Below are positions 29,281 to 36,522 of a stretch of 36,791 bases of DNA, piece by piece. The stretch is from IMG/VR virus record IMGVR_UViG_3300020176_000040, positions 1 through 36,791 of that record; one strand, written 5' to 3'. Origin of the DNA: a virus. Each line of letters opens with the position of its first letter. The stretch's first letter is position 1. The position numbers and the translations under genes were made by a program. Below the pieces are notes generated by a model that ran no database searches, was not told the DNA's origin, and worked only from the letters and a program-made list of their open reading frames with translations.

Positions 29281-29621
29281 CACTAAAATTGCACCCAGAA
29301 ATGATTGCTGCTGGGTACGATTACCTCTGTCAAACAGAGCCATTTTGTTATTGGAAATTGCCTGAATCAGATGAAATAGGGTTTTCCGTAGTCCGCGACC
29401 CTAAAATGTTTGCTGATTTTTTGGTCCAAAATGGAACGCCCGTGATCCGGGTTAGCGCCGCTAGAAATGGCCATACAGACACACTTATGGCAACTATAGC
29501 ACATGAAATGATACATTTATACCAAGAACTTACCGGCGACAGGGAAACGCACGGGCCGCGTTTCAAGAAAATGGCCGCTAAGGTTTGCAAGGCCCACGGC
29601 TTTGATCCCGCCGCGTTTTAA
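29277..29621 (+). CDS. SprT-like metalloprotease
   Basis: A 114-residue protein starting at ATG 29277 (ATGA overlap). The zinc-protease motif HEMIHLYQ (HExxH, about 75-82) is followed by ETHGPRFKKMAAKVC, the usual third-ligand region of SprT/Wss1-type proteases. The fold is minimal; the C-terminal zinc ribbon of many SprT proteins is absent. Cellular SprT relatives (SPRTN) remove DNA-protein crosslinks, and here a role in processing a phage or host protein is inference. Its last 44 nt overlap the convergent GcrA-like gene. Confidence 0.78.
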   Translation: MTLKLHPEMIAAGYDYLCQTEPFCYWKLPESDEIGFSVVRDPKMFADFLVQNGTPVIRVSAARNGHTDTLMATIAHEMIHLYQELTGDRETHGPRFKKMAAKVCKAHGFDPAAF

Positions 29622-30054
29622 GAATTGGCTCTCTTGGGGGCATATAGCAAATCTTGGAATGATCCGCGCAATAAGGCGGTATTCCGTCTTGCAACCGACC
29701 ACAAAATAACATTTCTTCTTTGTTGTCAATAGGATAGCGGCAATGCTCATCCTTTAATTGCATCATGGTGACCAGTTGCATATCTGCCACAGGCACGGCT
29801 TTGGGCGGCGTGAGCGGGACAATCTTGGTCTGGATGGGCTTGCGCTTGGCGGGCTTGGGCGGCTTGGGCGTATATACGGACTTTTTGTATTTGATAGGCG
29901 TGGACGAGGCCGGTGACTTCTGCAAGTTTAAACGCCGCGCCTTGCCAATGGCCGCGTTCTTGCTGATGTGCATTTTCTGGCCGATGATCGTGTAGCTGAT
30001 CCCTGTGGCGACCAGCTCGGTCAGCCTGGCAATGGCTTTATCGTCCCAAATCAC
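29578..30054 (-). CDS. GcrA-like cell-cycle regulator
   Basis: GcrA is an alphaproteobacterial sigma70 cofactor that activates promoters carrying CcrM-methylated GANTC sites. This 158-residue protein has the GcrA N-terminal helix-turn-helix (MIWDDKAIARLTELVATGIS..., SKNAAIGKARRLNL, about 1-44). A Lys/Pro-rich linker (about 55-90) follows. The C-terminal sigma-binding-type domain has CRYPIDNKEEMLFCGR...GIPPYCADHSKICYMPP (105-140). It starts at GTG, overlapping the upstream stop (GTGA). It probably redirects host transcription or serves phage promoters. Confidence 0.85.
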   Translation of the reverse strand: MIWDDKAIARLTELVATGISYTIIGQKMHISKNAAIGKARRLNLQKSPASSTPIKYKKSVYTPKPPKPAKRKPIQTKIVPLTPPKAVPVADMQLVTMMQLKDEHCRYPIDNKEEMLFCGRLQDGIPPYCADHSKICYMPPREPILKTRRDQSRGPCKP

Positions 30055-30206
30055 GAATAGCTCCGCGTCTGGACAATCTTAACCGTGTCCATATCAATTT
30101 CCATGTTCAGCAATTCATCGACAATCGCCATAGCAAAGTTGAATGCCCCAGGCTCTGTGTCGTCATATTCCACGTCAAAATCTATGGAAACGCGGATGGT
30201 TTTCAT
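30051..30206 (-). CDS. 51-residue acidic hypothetical protein
   Basis: A small gene between the RuvC-like and GcrA-like genes, overlapping the first by ATGA and the second by GTGA. The sequence is very acidic (ISIDFDVEYDDTEPG-like start, MAIVDELLNMEIDMDTV middle) with a beta-alpha pattern. No family is recognised. It fills the only gap in this part of the leftward operon. Confidence 0.6.
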   Translation of the reverse strand: MKTIRVSIDFDVEYDDTEPGAFNFAMAIVDELLNMEIDMDTVKIVQTRSYS

Positions 30207-30670
30207 GTCTGCGACCCATACTTGGCAATCAGGGCCGCGTCAGACCGACCATCGTCCTTCTTGCGCTGGAATAGCTCCGCGCTGGCCGGGAATAGCTGCA
30301 TAGCCCGCTCCCGGCTGCCGTCCTTGCCGTCCCTGACGCCCATAGCCTTCTGCCAAGCCTGTGGCGTGACTAGCGTGGTTGGTATGTCGAACGCCGCCAG
30401 GACGCCCTCTATGATGCCCGCAGAGCGTCCAAAGCTAAAAACTGACGACACGCCCTGACCGGCCATTGCGTTGACCTTCTCTAGGAATGCCGCCTCAACA
30501 TGGCGTTTAACCACTATGGCCGCGACTAGCTGGGCGCTGACTTCCCGCTTTTCCTTGCGGTTTCGCATGACTGTGACTGTAGGCATGTCCTCGACGGCTA
30601 TCATGCCGGTCTTGGTGTCGAGGAACGCCAACGCGCCTGACAAGCCGGGGTCTATGCCTAAAATAATCAC
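30203..30670 (-). CDS. RuvC-like Holliday junction resolvase
   Basis: A 155-residue RNase H-fold nuclease of RuvC type. It has GIDPGLSGAL with D7, FLEKVNAM with E64, and the C-terminal DDGRSDAALIAKYG with D140/D144, matching the acidic catalytic set. It starts at GTG 30670 with AAGGAG at 7 nt. Phage RuvC-like enzymes cleave branched DNA made in replication and recombination before packaging. It fits with the recombination genes transcribed from the same operon. Confidence 0.85.
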   Translation of the reverse strand: MIILGIDPGLSGALAFLDTKTGMIAVEDMPTVTVMRNRKEKREVSAQLVAAIVVKRHVEAAFLEKVNAMAGQGVSSVFSFGRSAGIIEGVLAAFDIPTTLVTPQAWQKAMGVRDGKDGSRERAMQLFPASAELFQRKKDDGRSDAALIAKYGSQT

Positions 30671-30683
30671 ACCGGCTCCTTAT

Positions 30684-30800
30684 TTAATCAATCCAGCCGT
30701 CGCCTTGGCACCAATGCCAGAGCCTATGACGGAACACAGCTAACAACAGCCCGCGCAAGGTGTCGTGTTCGTACCAGTAATCACCAATTACTAACTTCAC
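30684..30800 (-). CDS. 38-residue basic/aromatic peptide
   Basis: GTG start at 30800 with AAAGGAG 6 nt upstream. The product (MKLVIGDYWYEHDTLRGL through FRHRLWHWCQGDGWID) is rich in Trp, His and Arg. It fills the gap between two genes and ends 14 bp before the next start. It is too short to classify, and the ribosome binding site is the main support. Confidence 0.45.
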   Translation of the reverse strand: MKLVIGDYWYEHDTLRGLLLAVFRHRLWHWCQGDGWID

Positions 30801-30811
30801 GCCACGCTCCT

Positions 30812-31099
30812 TTATTTCTCATCAGGTTTCGTAGAACATTCCAGCGCGGCGTCGATCATGGCTTGCCAAACCGTCTTGCTGTCAAAATAATCAAGGTATC
30901 CGCCGATGCTGCCCATGTGTTCAACCTTTGCGTTTTCCATCTCCTCCGTAGGCTCCCGCATGGCGGCAATGGCGGCGCGGGCCATTTTATTGACCTGCGT
31001 CTTTTGGAACGTGTTCAGCAAATCAAAATCTTGATGCGAAAACCCTTCGACCTTAAGCGATGCGTAAACGGCTCGCTCTACTTGTTCGATCATGTCCAT
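30812..31099 (-). CDS. Small paralogous hypothetical protein A
   Basis: The start is ATG 31099, overlapping the upstream stop (TAATG); the frame is open to 31150 inside the neighbour. The 95-residue helical product has DMIEQVERAVYAS, AIAAMREPTEEM and VWQAMIDAALE. It shares all three with the next upstream gene, so the two are tandem paralogues. The A-M-R-E-P-T and A-M-I-D-A-A-L-E boxes recur in small phage proteins of unknown function. Confidence 0.68.
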   Translation of the reverse strand: MDMIEQVERAVYASLKVEGFSHQDFDLLNTFQKTQVNKMARAAIAAMREPTEEMENAKVEHMGSIGGYLDYFDSKTVWQAMIDAALECSTKPDEK

Positions 31100-31332
31100 T
31101 ACTTTTCCTCCAGCGCGGCGTCGATCATGGCGCGGTACACGTTGCAACACAAAAATCCGGTCTGCCGTTTATCATAAACCGCAACAGTGCCTTTTTCGGC
31201 CATGCTTTCCGTAGGTTCCCGCATGGCTTTGATGACGGCTATGGCAAAGACCCGCGCGTGAAATTCATTGATTATGCCTTCGCGCTCTTTGGCAAGAATG
31301 GCCTGTGTCGCCCGCTCAATCATATCGCTCAT
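31099..31332 (-). CDS. Small paralogous hypothetical protein B
   Basis: A 77-residue product aligned end to end with the downstream gene: SDMIERATQAILA, VIKAMREPTESM and VYRAMIDAALEEK. Between the shared boxes the two differ strongly. It is coupled to both neighbours (ATGA upstream, TAATG downstream). The function is unknown. It may be a duplicate kept for dosage or for partner specificity. Confidence 0.68.
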   Translation of the reverse strand: MSDMIERATQAILAKEREGIINEFHARVFAIAVIKAMREPTESMAEKGTVAVYDKRQTGFLCCNVYRAMIDAALEEK

Positions 31333-31565
31333 TTCGCTGCCTCATGTCCCAATACCAGGTTAAGCAACTTCTCAGGCCAGATACGCGCCATAGCCGCACG
31401 GCTCATGCCCCGGCTTGCATTGTACTGGATTAGCTCAACTGATTTGGCATGATGATTCAGATATAGCGTATCCTCATTGCGGGCTTGCCGTTCCAAGATC
31501 AGGGCGTGTAACGCGCTCTCGCGCTGGCTGACTAGCATGTGGTGCCTAAAAGGGTATGTCGTCAT
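31329..31565 (-). CDS. Hypothetical helical protein
   Basis: Up to 78 residues from ATG 31565, whose first codons overlap the nuclease gene's end by 20 nt; ATG 31538 (69 residues, MLVSQRESALHAL...) is an alternative directly after that stop. The C-terminal half (QYNASRGMSRAAMARIWPEKLLNLVLG) could form a helix-turn-helix. No family is recognised. Confidence 0.6.
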   Translation of the reverse strand: MTTYPFRHHMLVSQRESALHALILERQARNEDTLYLNHHAKSVELIQYNASRGMSRAAMARIWPEKLLNLVLGHEAAK

Positions 31566-32571
31566 TTAAATCATCCGTCGAAATTTCAGGCCCCAAATCA
31601 ACAGCGGCCTTCTTCTTGCGTCCACGCCTGACAACTTCCTTGCTGGGCGTATGAGCAGGGCCGTTCTTGAATGTCTCGCCCGTGCTTTCAACAAAATACT
31701 CAACGAAATTCGTACCGCCGTCAACGGGCGTTCCATGCACAAGCGCCGGAATGAATATATGGCTCCCGCAGCCTTTGCGCTGATCCTCAACCGACAGGTC
31801 TTTGTCGTACTCATGGCAATGCCATTTGCCGTTAACCGTGGGCGTGGAATGGCAGCATGTCCGGCAATTGGCCTCGGCTGGCTCTGCCTGGTGGCATAGC
31901 TTGTACATATCGCACATCTTGCACAGCCAGTTGGCTGGGTCTTGGCTGATCTTGTCGGCAGGCTCAGGGCGTTTAACCGTGCGCTGCGCCTTATGCAGCA
32001 AGTCGCCGTAAGCCTGCTTATCGAAATGCACCCATTCGGTGTAAAGGTCGTCCGTGTCCTTGTTCACGCAGATATACATAGCCCGGTCCAGCTTCATCAT
32101 GCCCATGTAGGTCTGCATCTGGGCGTAATGCTGGGGCTTATCGGCTTGTACGCCCTTGGCCTTCAAGCTGGTAAATGCCTTGTTGTTGGCGGTCTTTATC
32201 TCCAGTACGGCCCACGACTTCGGCGCTTCAGGGAAGCCCAAACCCACGCCGTCAAGGCTCCCGCCAAAGTGGCCGGTACTATCACGGCAAGTGATTTGCT
32301 TACCGCCGTCCTCAGTGTGCAGTTCAACACCGATTGCACGAAGTTCCTCATAAACACGCGCCTCCTCGCGCTTGCCAGTATTGAACAACCGAAGGACGCG
32401 CCCCTCAAAATGAGGGGACGCAGCCCAGCGGAATGTTAGCCAAAGAAAACGGTCACAGTGATGCCCGATCAATGACGCACCAAGATGCTCGCGGTGGCCT
32501 TCTTGTTTGCTTTCGTACCACTCGTAAATTTTGCGGGCCGTGGTGTGCATGGATTCGGGCAGTGGGGGCAT
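31546..32571 (-). CDS. Fe-S RecB/Cas4-like nuclease with SSB-type C-terminus
   Basis: A 341-residue PD-(D/E)XK nuclease. It has SLIGHHCDRFLWLTFRW with C39, E-rich GKREEARVYEEL, GGSLDGVG (D107), LEIKTANN (E124-K126) and AQMQTYM (Q151, Y155), the RecB/Cas4 exonuclease motifs. C39 together with C217-x2-C220-x5-C226 matches the 4Fe-4S cluster arrangement of AddB/Cas4 nucleases, and further cysteines (C236, C239, C240) follow. The final residues NDDIPF copy the acidic tip of bacterial SSB, which recruits repair proteins. It likely resects DNA ends for the adjacent ssDNA-binding and RecA/Sak4-like proteins. Confidence 0.8.
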   Translation of the reverse strand: MPPLPESMHTTARKIYEWYESKQEGHREHLGASLIGHHCDRFLWLTFRWAASPHFEGRVLRLFNTGKREEARVYEELRAIGVELHTEDGGKQITCRDSTGHFGGSLDGVGLGFPEAPKSWAVLEIKTANNKAFTSLKAKGVQADKPQHYAQMQTYMGMMKLDRAMYICVNKDTDDLYTEWVHFDKQAYGDLLHKAQRTVKRPEPADKISQDPANWLCKMCDMYKLCHQAEPAEANCRTCCHSTPTVNGKWHCHEYDKDLSVEDQRKGCGSHIFIPALVHGTPVDGGTNFVEYFVESTGETFKNGPAHTPSKEVVRRGRKKKAAVDLGPEISTDDLNDDIPF

Positions 32572-33020
32572 TATTTACGCTCCCAGGGCTTTTTGCCGGA
32601 AGTCACGGCAACGGCAGGGCGCGGGGCCTTGGACGCTGACGTATATCCCATGATCTTGTTGCGGGTCGGATCGCGGCGGTCAATGTCTAGCGACATGACA
32701 AAAGGCACGTCATGCAACTGCTCGCTGGCTTCCAGCTTGTCGATGTTGCAAGCCGCCTTGATGCCGTTAAGCTGGCTGCGAGCAATCTCCTCGGCCACCT
32801 TGTTGGCATTCACGACATTCAGGCGTTCCCAGATGCGGCGGCCAGAATGAGCGCCGTCGATGACCTGAATGGTAAGCTCCAGGTATTCGCCAGTCCCGGC
32901 CTTGGTAATCTTCATCTGGCTGTCGGTAATCATGGCATTGTAGTCACCGGGCGGCAGCGGTTCAAAGCTGGTGCGCTTGGGGGCTTCGTAGGTCGAAACG
33001 TCAAAATCAAATACAGGCAT
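32571..33020 (-). CDS. DUF669-type putative ssDNA-binding protein
   Basis: A 149-residue protein with FDVSTYEAPKRTSFEPLPPGDYNAMITDSQMKITKAGTGEYLELTIQVIDG (an OB-like beta start) and GRRIWERLNVVNANKVAEEIARSQLNGIKAACN. This pattern is typical of DUF669 proteins, which sit beside Sak4-like ATPases and nucleases in phages. A single-strand-binding role is inferred from that neighbourhood. It ends in KKPWERK, without the SSB acidic tip that the nuclease next door carries. It has AGGAG upstream and is TAATG-coupled to the nuclease. Confidence 0.75.
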   Translation of the reverse strand: MPVFDFDVSTYEAPKRTSFEPLPPGDYNAMITDSQMKITKAGTGEYLELTIQVIDGAHSGRRIWERLNVVNANKVAEEIARSQLNGIKAACNIDKLEASEQLHDVPFVMSLDIDRRDPTRNKIMGYTSASKAPRPAVAVTSGKKPWERK

Positions 33021-33035
33021 TAGTCTTCTCCTTGG

Positions 33036-33764
33036 TTAGCTGATGGCTTCTGCAAATGCGTCCCACGACAACGGGATGCTCTCAGGCATGTTATAGCGGT
33101 TCTTCGCCATGTAAGCGGGGCGCTCGCTGGTAAACAACAACCGCTCGCCCGTCGAGATGCCGCGATTGTTGGTCTGGTTGAAGCCCACATCGTCCTTCTT
33201 AACGATGGTCTTGTAATTGGCGAACAGGACAGCATCGGCCCACTCACGGACAACAGCATTGCTGCGTTCCTGTAGCTTGGGCTGGTAGCGGTCATAAGGT
33301 TCGACTTCAGGGCTATCAAAGCGTTTAATCGTTGTGTGCGCGATCAGGATGATCGCCATGCCCTTGTCATTACGCAAGGCGTTCAGCCCGTCCAGTATCT
33401 CGCGCCATTTCTCGGCAGCGATAAGACTGCCCTTGCCGTAAGCCAAATCCTTGGCATCGTATTTCTGCTCAATCTCGCGCTGGATGATAGCCTCAAGCCA
33501 GTCCAGACTGTCGATCACCACAGTCTCGAATGCGTGGTTCTCTTTGTAAAGCGTGGAAATGGCATCCATCACATCCTGAAACGATGTCGCCAGCGGGAAG
33601 TGATTCACATTCAGCGAGCCAAGGCCGTCTTCAGTCAAGATATAGATGGGATTAGGCGCACCAGCACCAAATGTTGATTTGCCGATACCTTCAACGCCGT
33701 ATACCATGATGCGGGGCGCGGCCATTGCATCGTTCTTGCGAATGCTTTTCAGATCGAAAGCCAT
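33036..33764 (-). CDS. RecA-like ATPase, Sak4-type annealing/recombination protein
   Basis: A 242-residue ATPase: Walker A GVEGIGKST (23-31), Walker B TVVIDSLD (81-88), and IILIAHTTIKRF (sensor-like strand) further on. Size and motif order match the Sak4/AAA_24 group of phage proteins, which promote single-strand annealing with help from an SSB. Neighbours (DUF669, RecB-like nuclease) complete a recombination module. It is coupled to the upstream gene by TAATG. Confidence 0.8.
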   Translation of the reverse strand: MAFDLKSIRKNDAMAAPRIMVYGVEGIGKSTFGAGAPNPIYILTEDGLGSLNVNHFPLATSFQDVMDAISTLYKENHAFETVVIDSLDWLEAIIQREIEQKYDAKDLAYGKGSLIAAEKWREILDGLNALRNDKGMAIILIAHTTIKRFDSPEVEPYDRYQPKLQERSNAVVREWADAVLFANYKTIVKKDDVGFNQTNNRGISTGERLLFTSERPAYMAKNRYNMPESIPLSWDAFAEAIS

Positions 33765-34162
33765 TATTCAGTCTCCTCAATGGTAACGCTTGTTTTCATG
33801 GGTTTAACGGTAATTGCCTGTGCCAGACGCTTCCACAAATCCGGGCGATTGGCCCGAATGAACTTGAGCGCCGCCTCGTCAGCCTTGGTTTCTGTCTTGA
33901 CGGGCTTCTGACCTTCCGGCCAATTGGTAGTTAATTCCAATAACTTGTCCAAGTCGGCCTTGTAGGACAGCTTGCCCGTAGTTGTCAGTTTATAGCCGTT
34001 CGTCAATGTCCGGCTAGACGATCCTTCTTCCTTGGCTGGGGACAAGGACAGAATCTTGTCTTCAATCCGCAGGCGTTCAGCATTAGCCTGCTTTTCGGCA
34101 TCCTTGACGATCAGCCAACGCTCGGCCAAATGTTCCAGTTCTGCTTCTGTGTTTGATGTCAT
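33764..34162 (-). CDS. Helical protein, first gene of the recombination operon
   Basis: The start is ATG 34162 with GGAG 7 nt upstream, giving 132 residues; the frame is open to 34249 through the control region but that part is not credible. The N-terminal half is a charged helix (EAELEHLAERWLIVKDAEKQANAERLRIEDKIL). A beta segment (GSSSRTLTNGYKLTTTGKLSY) and a basic end follow. It resembles small phage proteins listed as DUF7173. A Gam-like role in the recombination block is possible but not shown. Confidence 0.65.
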   Translation of the reverse strand: MTSNTEAELEHLAERWLIVKDAEKQANAERLRIEDKILSLSPAKEEGSSSRTLTNGYKLTTTGKLSYKADLDKLLELTTNWPEGQKPVKTETKADEAALKFIRANRPDLWKRLAQAITVKPMKTSVTIEETE

Positions 34163-34212
34163 GGCGGTTCTCCAAATCACTCCGCTAGGCGTATCACCCC
34201 CTTTGCGGTAGC

Positions 34213-34252
34213 TGCAAGATGTTTTTTTATGAAAATGTATCTTGCACAAGAT
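34213..34252. promoter_or_regulatory. Switch-region operators
   Basis: ATCTTGCACAAGAT (34239-34252) is a 6-bp-arm dyad with a CA centre. TGCAAGAT (34213-34220) repeats one arm upstream and pairs perfectly with ATCTTGCA (34239-34246). The arrangement of one full site plus a half site between divergent operons suits the Cro-like protein encoded next door. Confidence 0.6.
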
Positions 34253-34270
34253 TAACAGCCGTGCATATTA
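34243..34270 (+). promoter_or_regulatory. Rightward promoter of the regulator/replication genes
   Basis: TTGCAC (34243-34248) and ATATTA (34265-34270) are 16 nt apart, and the -35 lies inside the dyad operator. A GAATC (a GANTC site, 34274-34278) falls 3 nt after the -10, where GcrA/CcrM control acts in alphaproteobacteria. Confidence 0.45.
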
Positions 34271-34298
34271 GGCGAATCACTACCTAAAGGGATTTTTT

Positions 34299-34526
34299 AT
34301 GGCACACATTAAAGGCCGTTGTGAACCGGCCTATTCCATTGTCCGCCGCCTTGGCGGCGTAACGCCCACAGCCAAAATCCTCGGAATCGGTCCTAGCTCA
34401 GTCAGCCGCTGGTTAGTTGAAGACGGTACAGCCGGTAAAATCCCCCAAACCCATTGGACAGCCCTTATAGCCCACGCCAAGAAGCGCAAAATCAAGATCA
34501 GCCTGGAAGACCTTTTCGGCATTTAA
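34299..34526 (+). CDS. Cro/CI-like small HTH regulator
   Basis: A 75-residue DNA-binding protein. YSIVRRLGGVTPTAKILGIGPSSVSRWLV (about 12-40) is a helix-turn-helix with the Ser/Ser/Arg recognition helix start seen in Cro-type proteins; the rest is a short basic dimer region. AAAGG lies 8 nt before the ATG. It is the first rightward gene behind the operator region, so autoregulation through the dyad at 34239-34252 is likely. No integrase or second repressor is visible. Confidence 0.75.
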   Translation: MAHIKGRCEPAYSIVRRLGGVTPTAKILGIGPSSVSRWLVEDGTAGKIPQTHWTALIAHAKKRKIKISLEDLFGI

Positions 34527-34535
34527 GGGGCTATT

Positions 34536-36452
34536 ATGAAAAACTCTGAGTTCCTGTCTGCCGTCTATGGCAGGCTGCGGGACGATTACGGCTGGACTAC
34601 ATCATTCGCAAGCGATCCCGGCGAGGCCGCACCCACAGTCTGGACGGGCAGCTCATGGGCCGGGACGCAAGCCCAAAAGACGGTCATCGACCAGCGCGGC
34701 GAGGATAATAATTATTACTCGGTCGGGGTCATGTATGCCCGCGAAGGCGACAAGCGCCGGTCCAAGGAATGCTTTGGCCGTCTTGCCGTCCTGCTGGCTG
34801 ACGATTTATCACCTGACGGTTTAAACGACCTTATAGGCGGTTATTCCTATGCCTTGGAGACATCAAAGGCGAACTACCAAGTCGGAATCCTGCTAGACCC
34901 TGCCGATCCTGATACTCGCAATTTGCTTCTCATAGATGCCGTCCTTCATGCTATGGGCGCGAGCGGCTATGTAAAGGCCGATAGCAGCGGCAATAATCCT
35001 GTCCGCTATGCCCGGTTGCCGGTCGGCACCAATACAAAGCGCCGGGAAACGGGCCTGTGGGCCACACGGCTGCTATTCTGCGATTTAAGCGAGGTTTACA
35101 GCCTTGCCGATGCCGTCGCCACATTCGGGCTGGACCTGGACGCTCTCAAGCGCGGCCTAGCTGCACCCAAGCCCAAGCCCGAAGGCACGGGCGATGCCGT
35201 CGAGCTATTCAAGGCCATCATTAATCCCAATCTTGAAGAACGGTCATATCACGATCCGCTTATGAAGCTGTCGGCCAGCCTGGTCGCCAGCGGCCTCAAG
35301 ACGGGGGCTACGGTAAACGTCCTGCGCTCCATTATGCTGGCCTCCAAGCCAGAAGAAGAAGGCCCGGAGCTAGACCGCTGGCGCGAGCGGTTTGGGCCTG
35401 AATTGGTCCGCATGGTGCAGGGGGCGGAAAAGTACACGCCCAAGCCAGAAGAACCGCTTAATGTTGCCGGGTATTGGAAAACCATCCCGCAGCTTGGCGA
35501 AAGCACCAAGAATATCAAATGGTTAGTCAAAAACCTGATCCCGGCTGACAGCATGGGCATGATCTTTGGCGCATCCGGCACGTTTAAATCATTCCTTGCC
35601 CTCGACCTTGGCCTGTCTGTCGCCAATGGCAAAGCCTGGACTAATCGCAAGACCGACTTTGGGGCCGTGGGATACATGGCCGCTGAAGGTGGCGCGGGCA
35701 TATATAAGCGCATCGTCGCGTGGCAAAATAACATTCCACCGCCGGACAATTTCCACGTTTGCACGGTGCCGTTGCTGCTATCAGCCAAAGATGAAGTTGC
35801 TGCGCTGCGGCAATCCATTATTAACCTGCCCGAAATACCCAAGCTGATCGTCATTGACACATTGAGCCAGACCTTTGCCGGGGACGAAAACAGCTCCAGC
35901 GACATCGCCAGTTATCTCCGCATGATAAACAGCGAGATACGCGAGCCATTCGGGGCAACTGTCCTGGTCATCCATCACAGCGGCCATAGCGCCAGCGAGC
36001 GGCCCCGTGGTTCGAGCGCCATCACGGCAAACGTGGACTTCCTGCTCGGCTGCTTTCGCTCGGACCCTGAAGCCCTGAACGCCCGCCTTGAAGTCACAAA
36101 GCAAAAGGACGGCGACAAGGTTAAGGGCCTTTACTTCGATCTTGAACGCCGGGTTATAGGCAAAGACGAGGAAAACGAGGAAATTAGTTCGCTTGTGGCT
36201 GTTTACCATGATGCTGTTGCGTCGATCCGCACGAACGCGATGGGTAGCAAGTATGATGTCCTGATATTGAAAATGCTCAAAGAGGCCAAGGGCGGCCAGG
36301 TGCTGGAAGAAGCCATGCGTCAAGCGGCCATGTCCATCAGCGGCGGGAGTCGGGACAATGCCTCGCGCGGTATCAGGCGTTCATTGAAAGAATTGAAGGC
36401 GGCCTTGCGTATCCGCGAGGGCATCACAGGGACATGGATGCTGGAAGAATAA
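34536..36452 (+). CDS. Primase-helicase (RepB-type primase / RepA-like AAA_25)
   Basis: A 638-residue replication protein. The N-terminal part (about 1-200; YSVGVMYAREGDKRRSKECFGRLAVLLADDL, SKANYQVGILLDPAD) matches primase-like domains of archaeo-eukaryotic/RepB type. The C-terminal part is a RecA-fold hexameric helicase: Walker A GASGTFKS (345-352), Walker B KLIVIDTLSQT (436-446, D441), and VLVIHHSGHS. A winged-helix-like end follows. Such fusions unwind the origin and prime synthesis. AAGGGG precedes the start. It is transcribed with the Cro-like gene. Confidence 0.82.
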   Translation: MKNSEFLSAVYGRLRDDYGWTTSFASDPGEAAPTVWTGSSWAGTQAQKTVIDQRGEDNNYYSVGVMYAREGDKRRSKECFGRLAVLLADDLSPDGLNDLIGGYSYALETSKANYQVGILLDPADPDTRNLLLIDAVLHAMGASGYVKADSSGNNPVRYARLPVGTNTKRRETGLWATRLLFCDLSEVYSLADAVATFGLDLDALKRGLAAPKPKPEGTGDAVELFKAIINPNLEERSYHDPLMKLSASLVASGLKTGATVNVLRSIMLASKPEEEGPELDRWRERFGPELVRMVQGAEKYTPKPEEPLNVAGYWKTIPQLGESTKNIKWLVKNLIPADSMGMIFGASGTFKSFLALDLGLSVANGKAWTNRKTDFGAVGYMAAEGGAGIYKRIVAWQNNIPPPDNFHVCTVPLLLSAKDEVAALRQSIINLPEIPKLIVIDTLSQTFAGDENSSSDIASYLRMINSEIREPFGATVLVIHHSGHSASERPRGSSAITANVDFLLGCFRSDPEALNARLEVTKQKDGDKVKGLYFDLERRVIGKDEENEEISSLVAVYHDAVASIRTNAMGSKYDVLILKMLKEAKGGQVLEEAMRQAAMSISGGSRDNASRGIRRSLKELKAALRIREGITGTWMLEE

Positions 36453-36455
36453 GGT

Positions 36456-36488
36456 GCCCCCCGGACACTGCCAAGCAATCCGGGGGGC
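36456..36488. terminator. Bidirectional hairpin between convergent genes
   Basis: GCCCCCCGGA (36456-36465) and TCCGGGGGGC (36479-36488) form a perfect 10-bp stem with a 13-nt loop. It lies between the rightward helicase gene and the leftward gene at 36523. There is no T-run on either side, so termination would be factor-assisted or by stem strength. Confidence 0.55.
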
Positions 36489-36522
36489 CGCGCATAGCCC
36501 AAAAGGAATAAGGGCAGCGCGT

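Noticed and set aside
34163-34260. Leftward promoter for the recombination operon
   Set aside because: One must exist, but no -35/-10 pair with good spacing could be chosen; TTGTGC followed by A-rich DNA has the wrong spacing.
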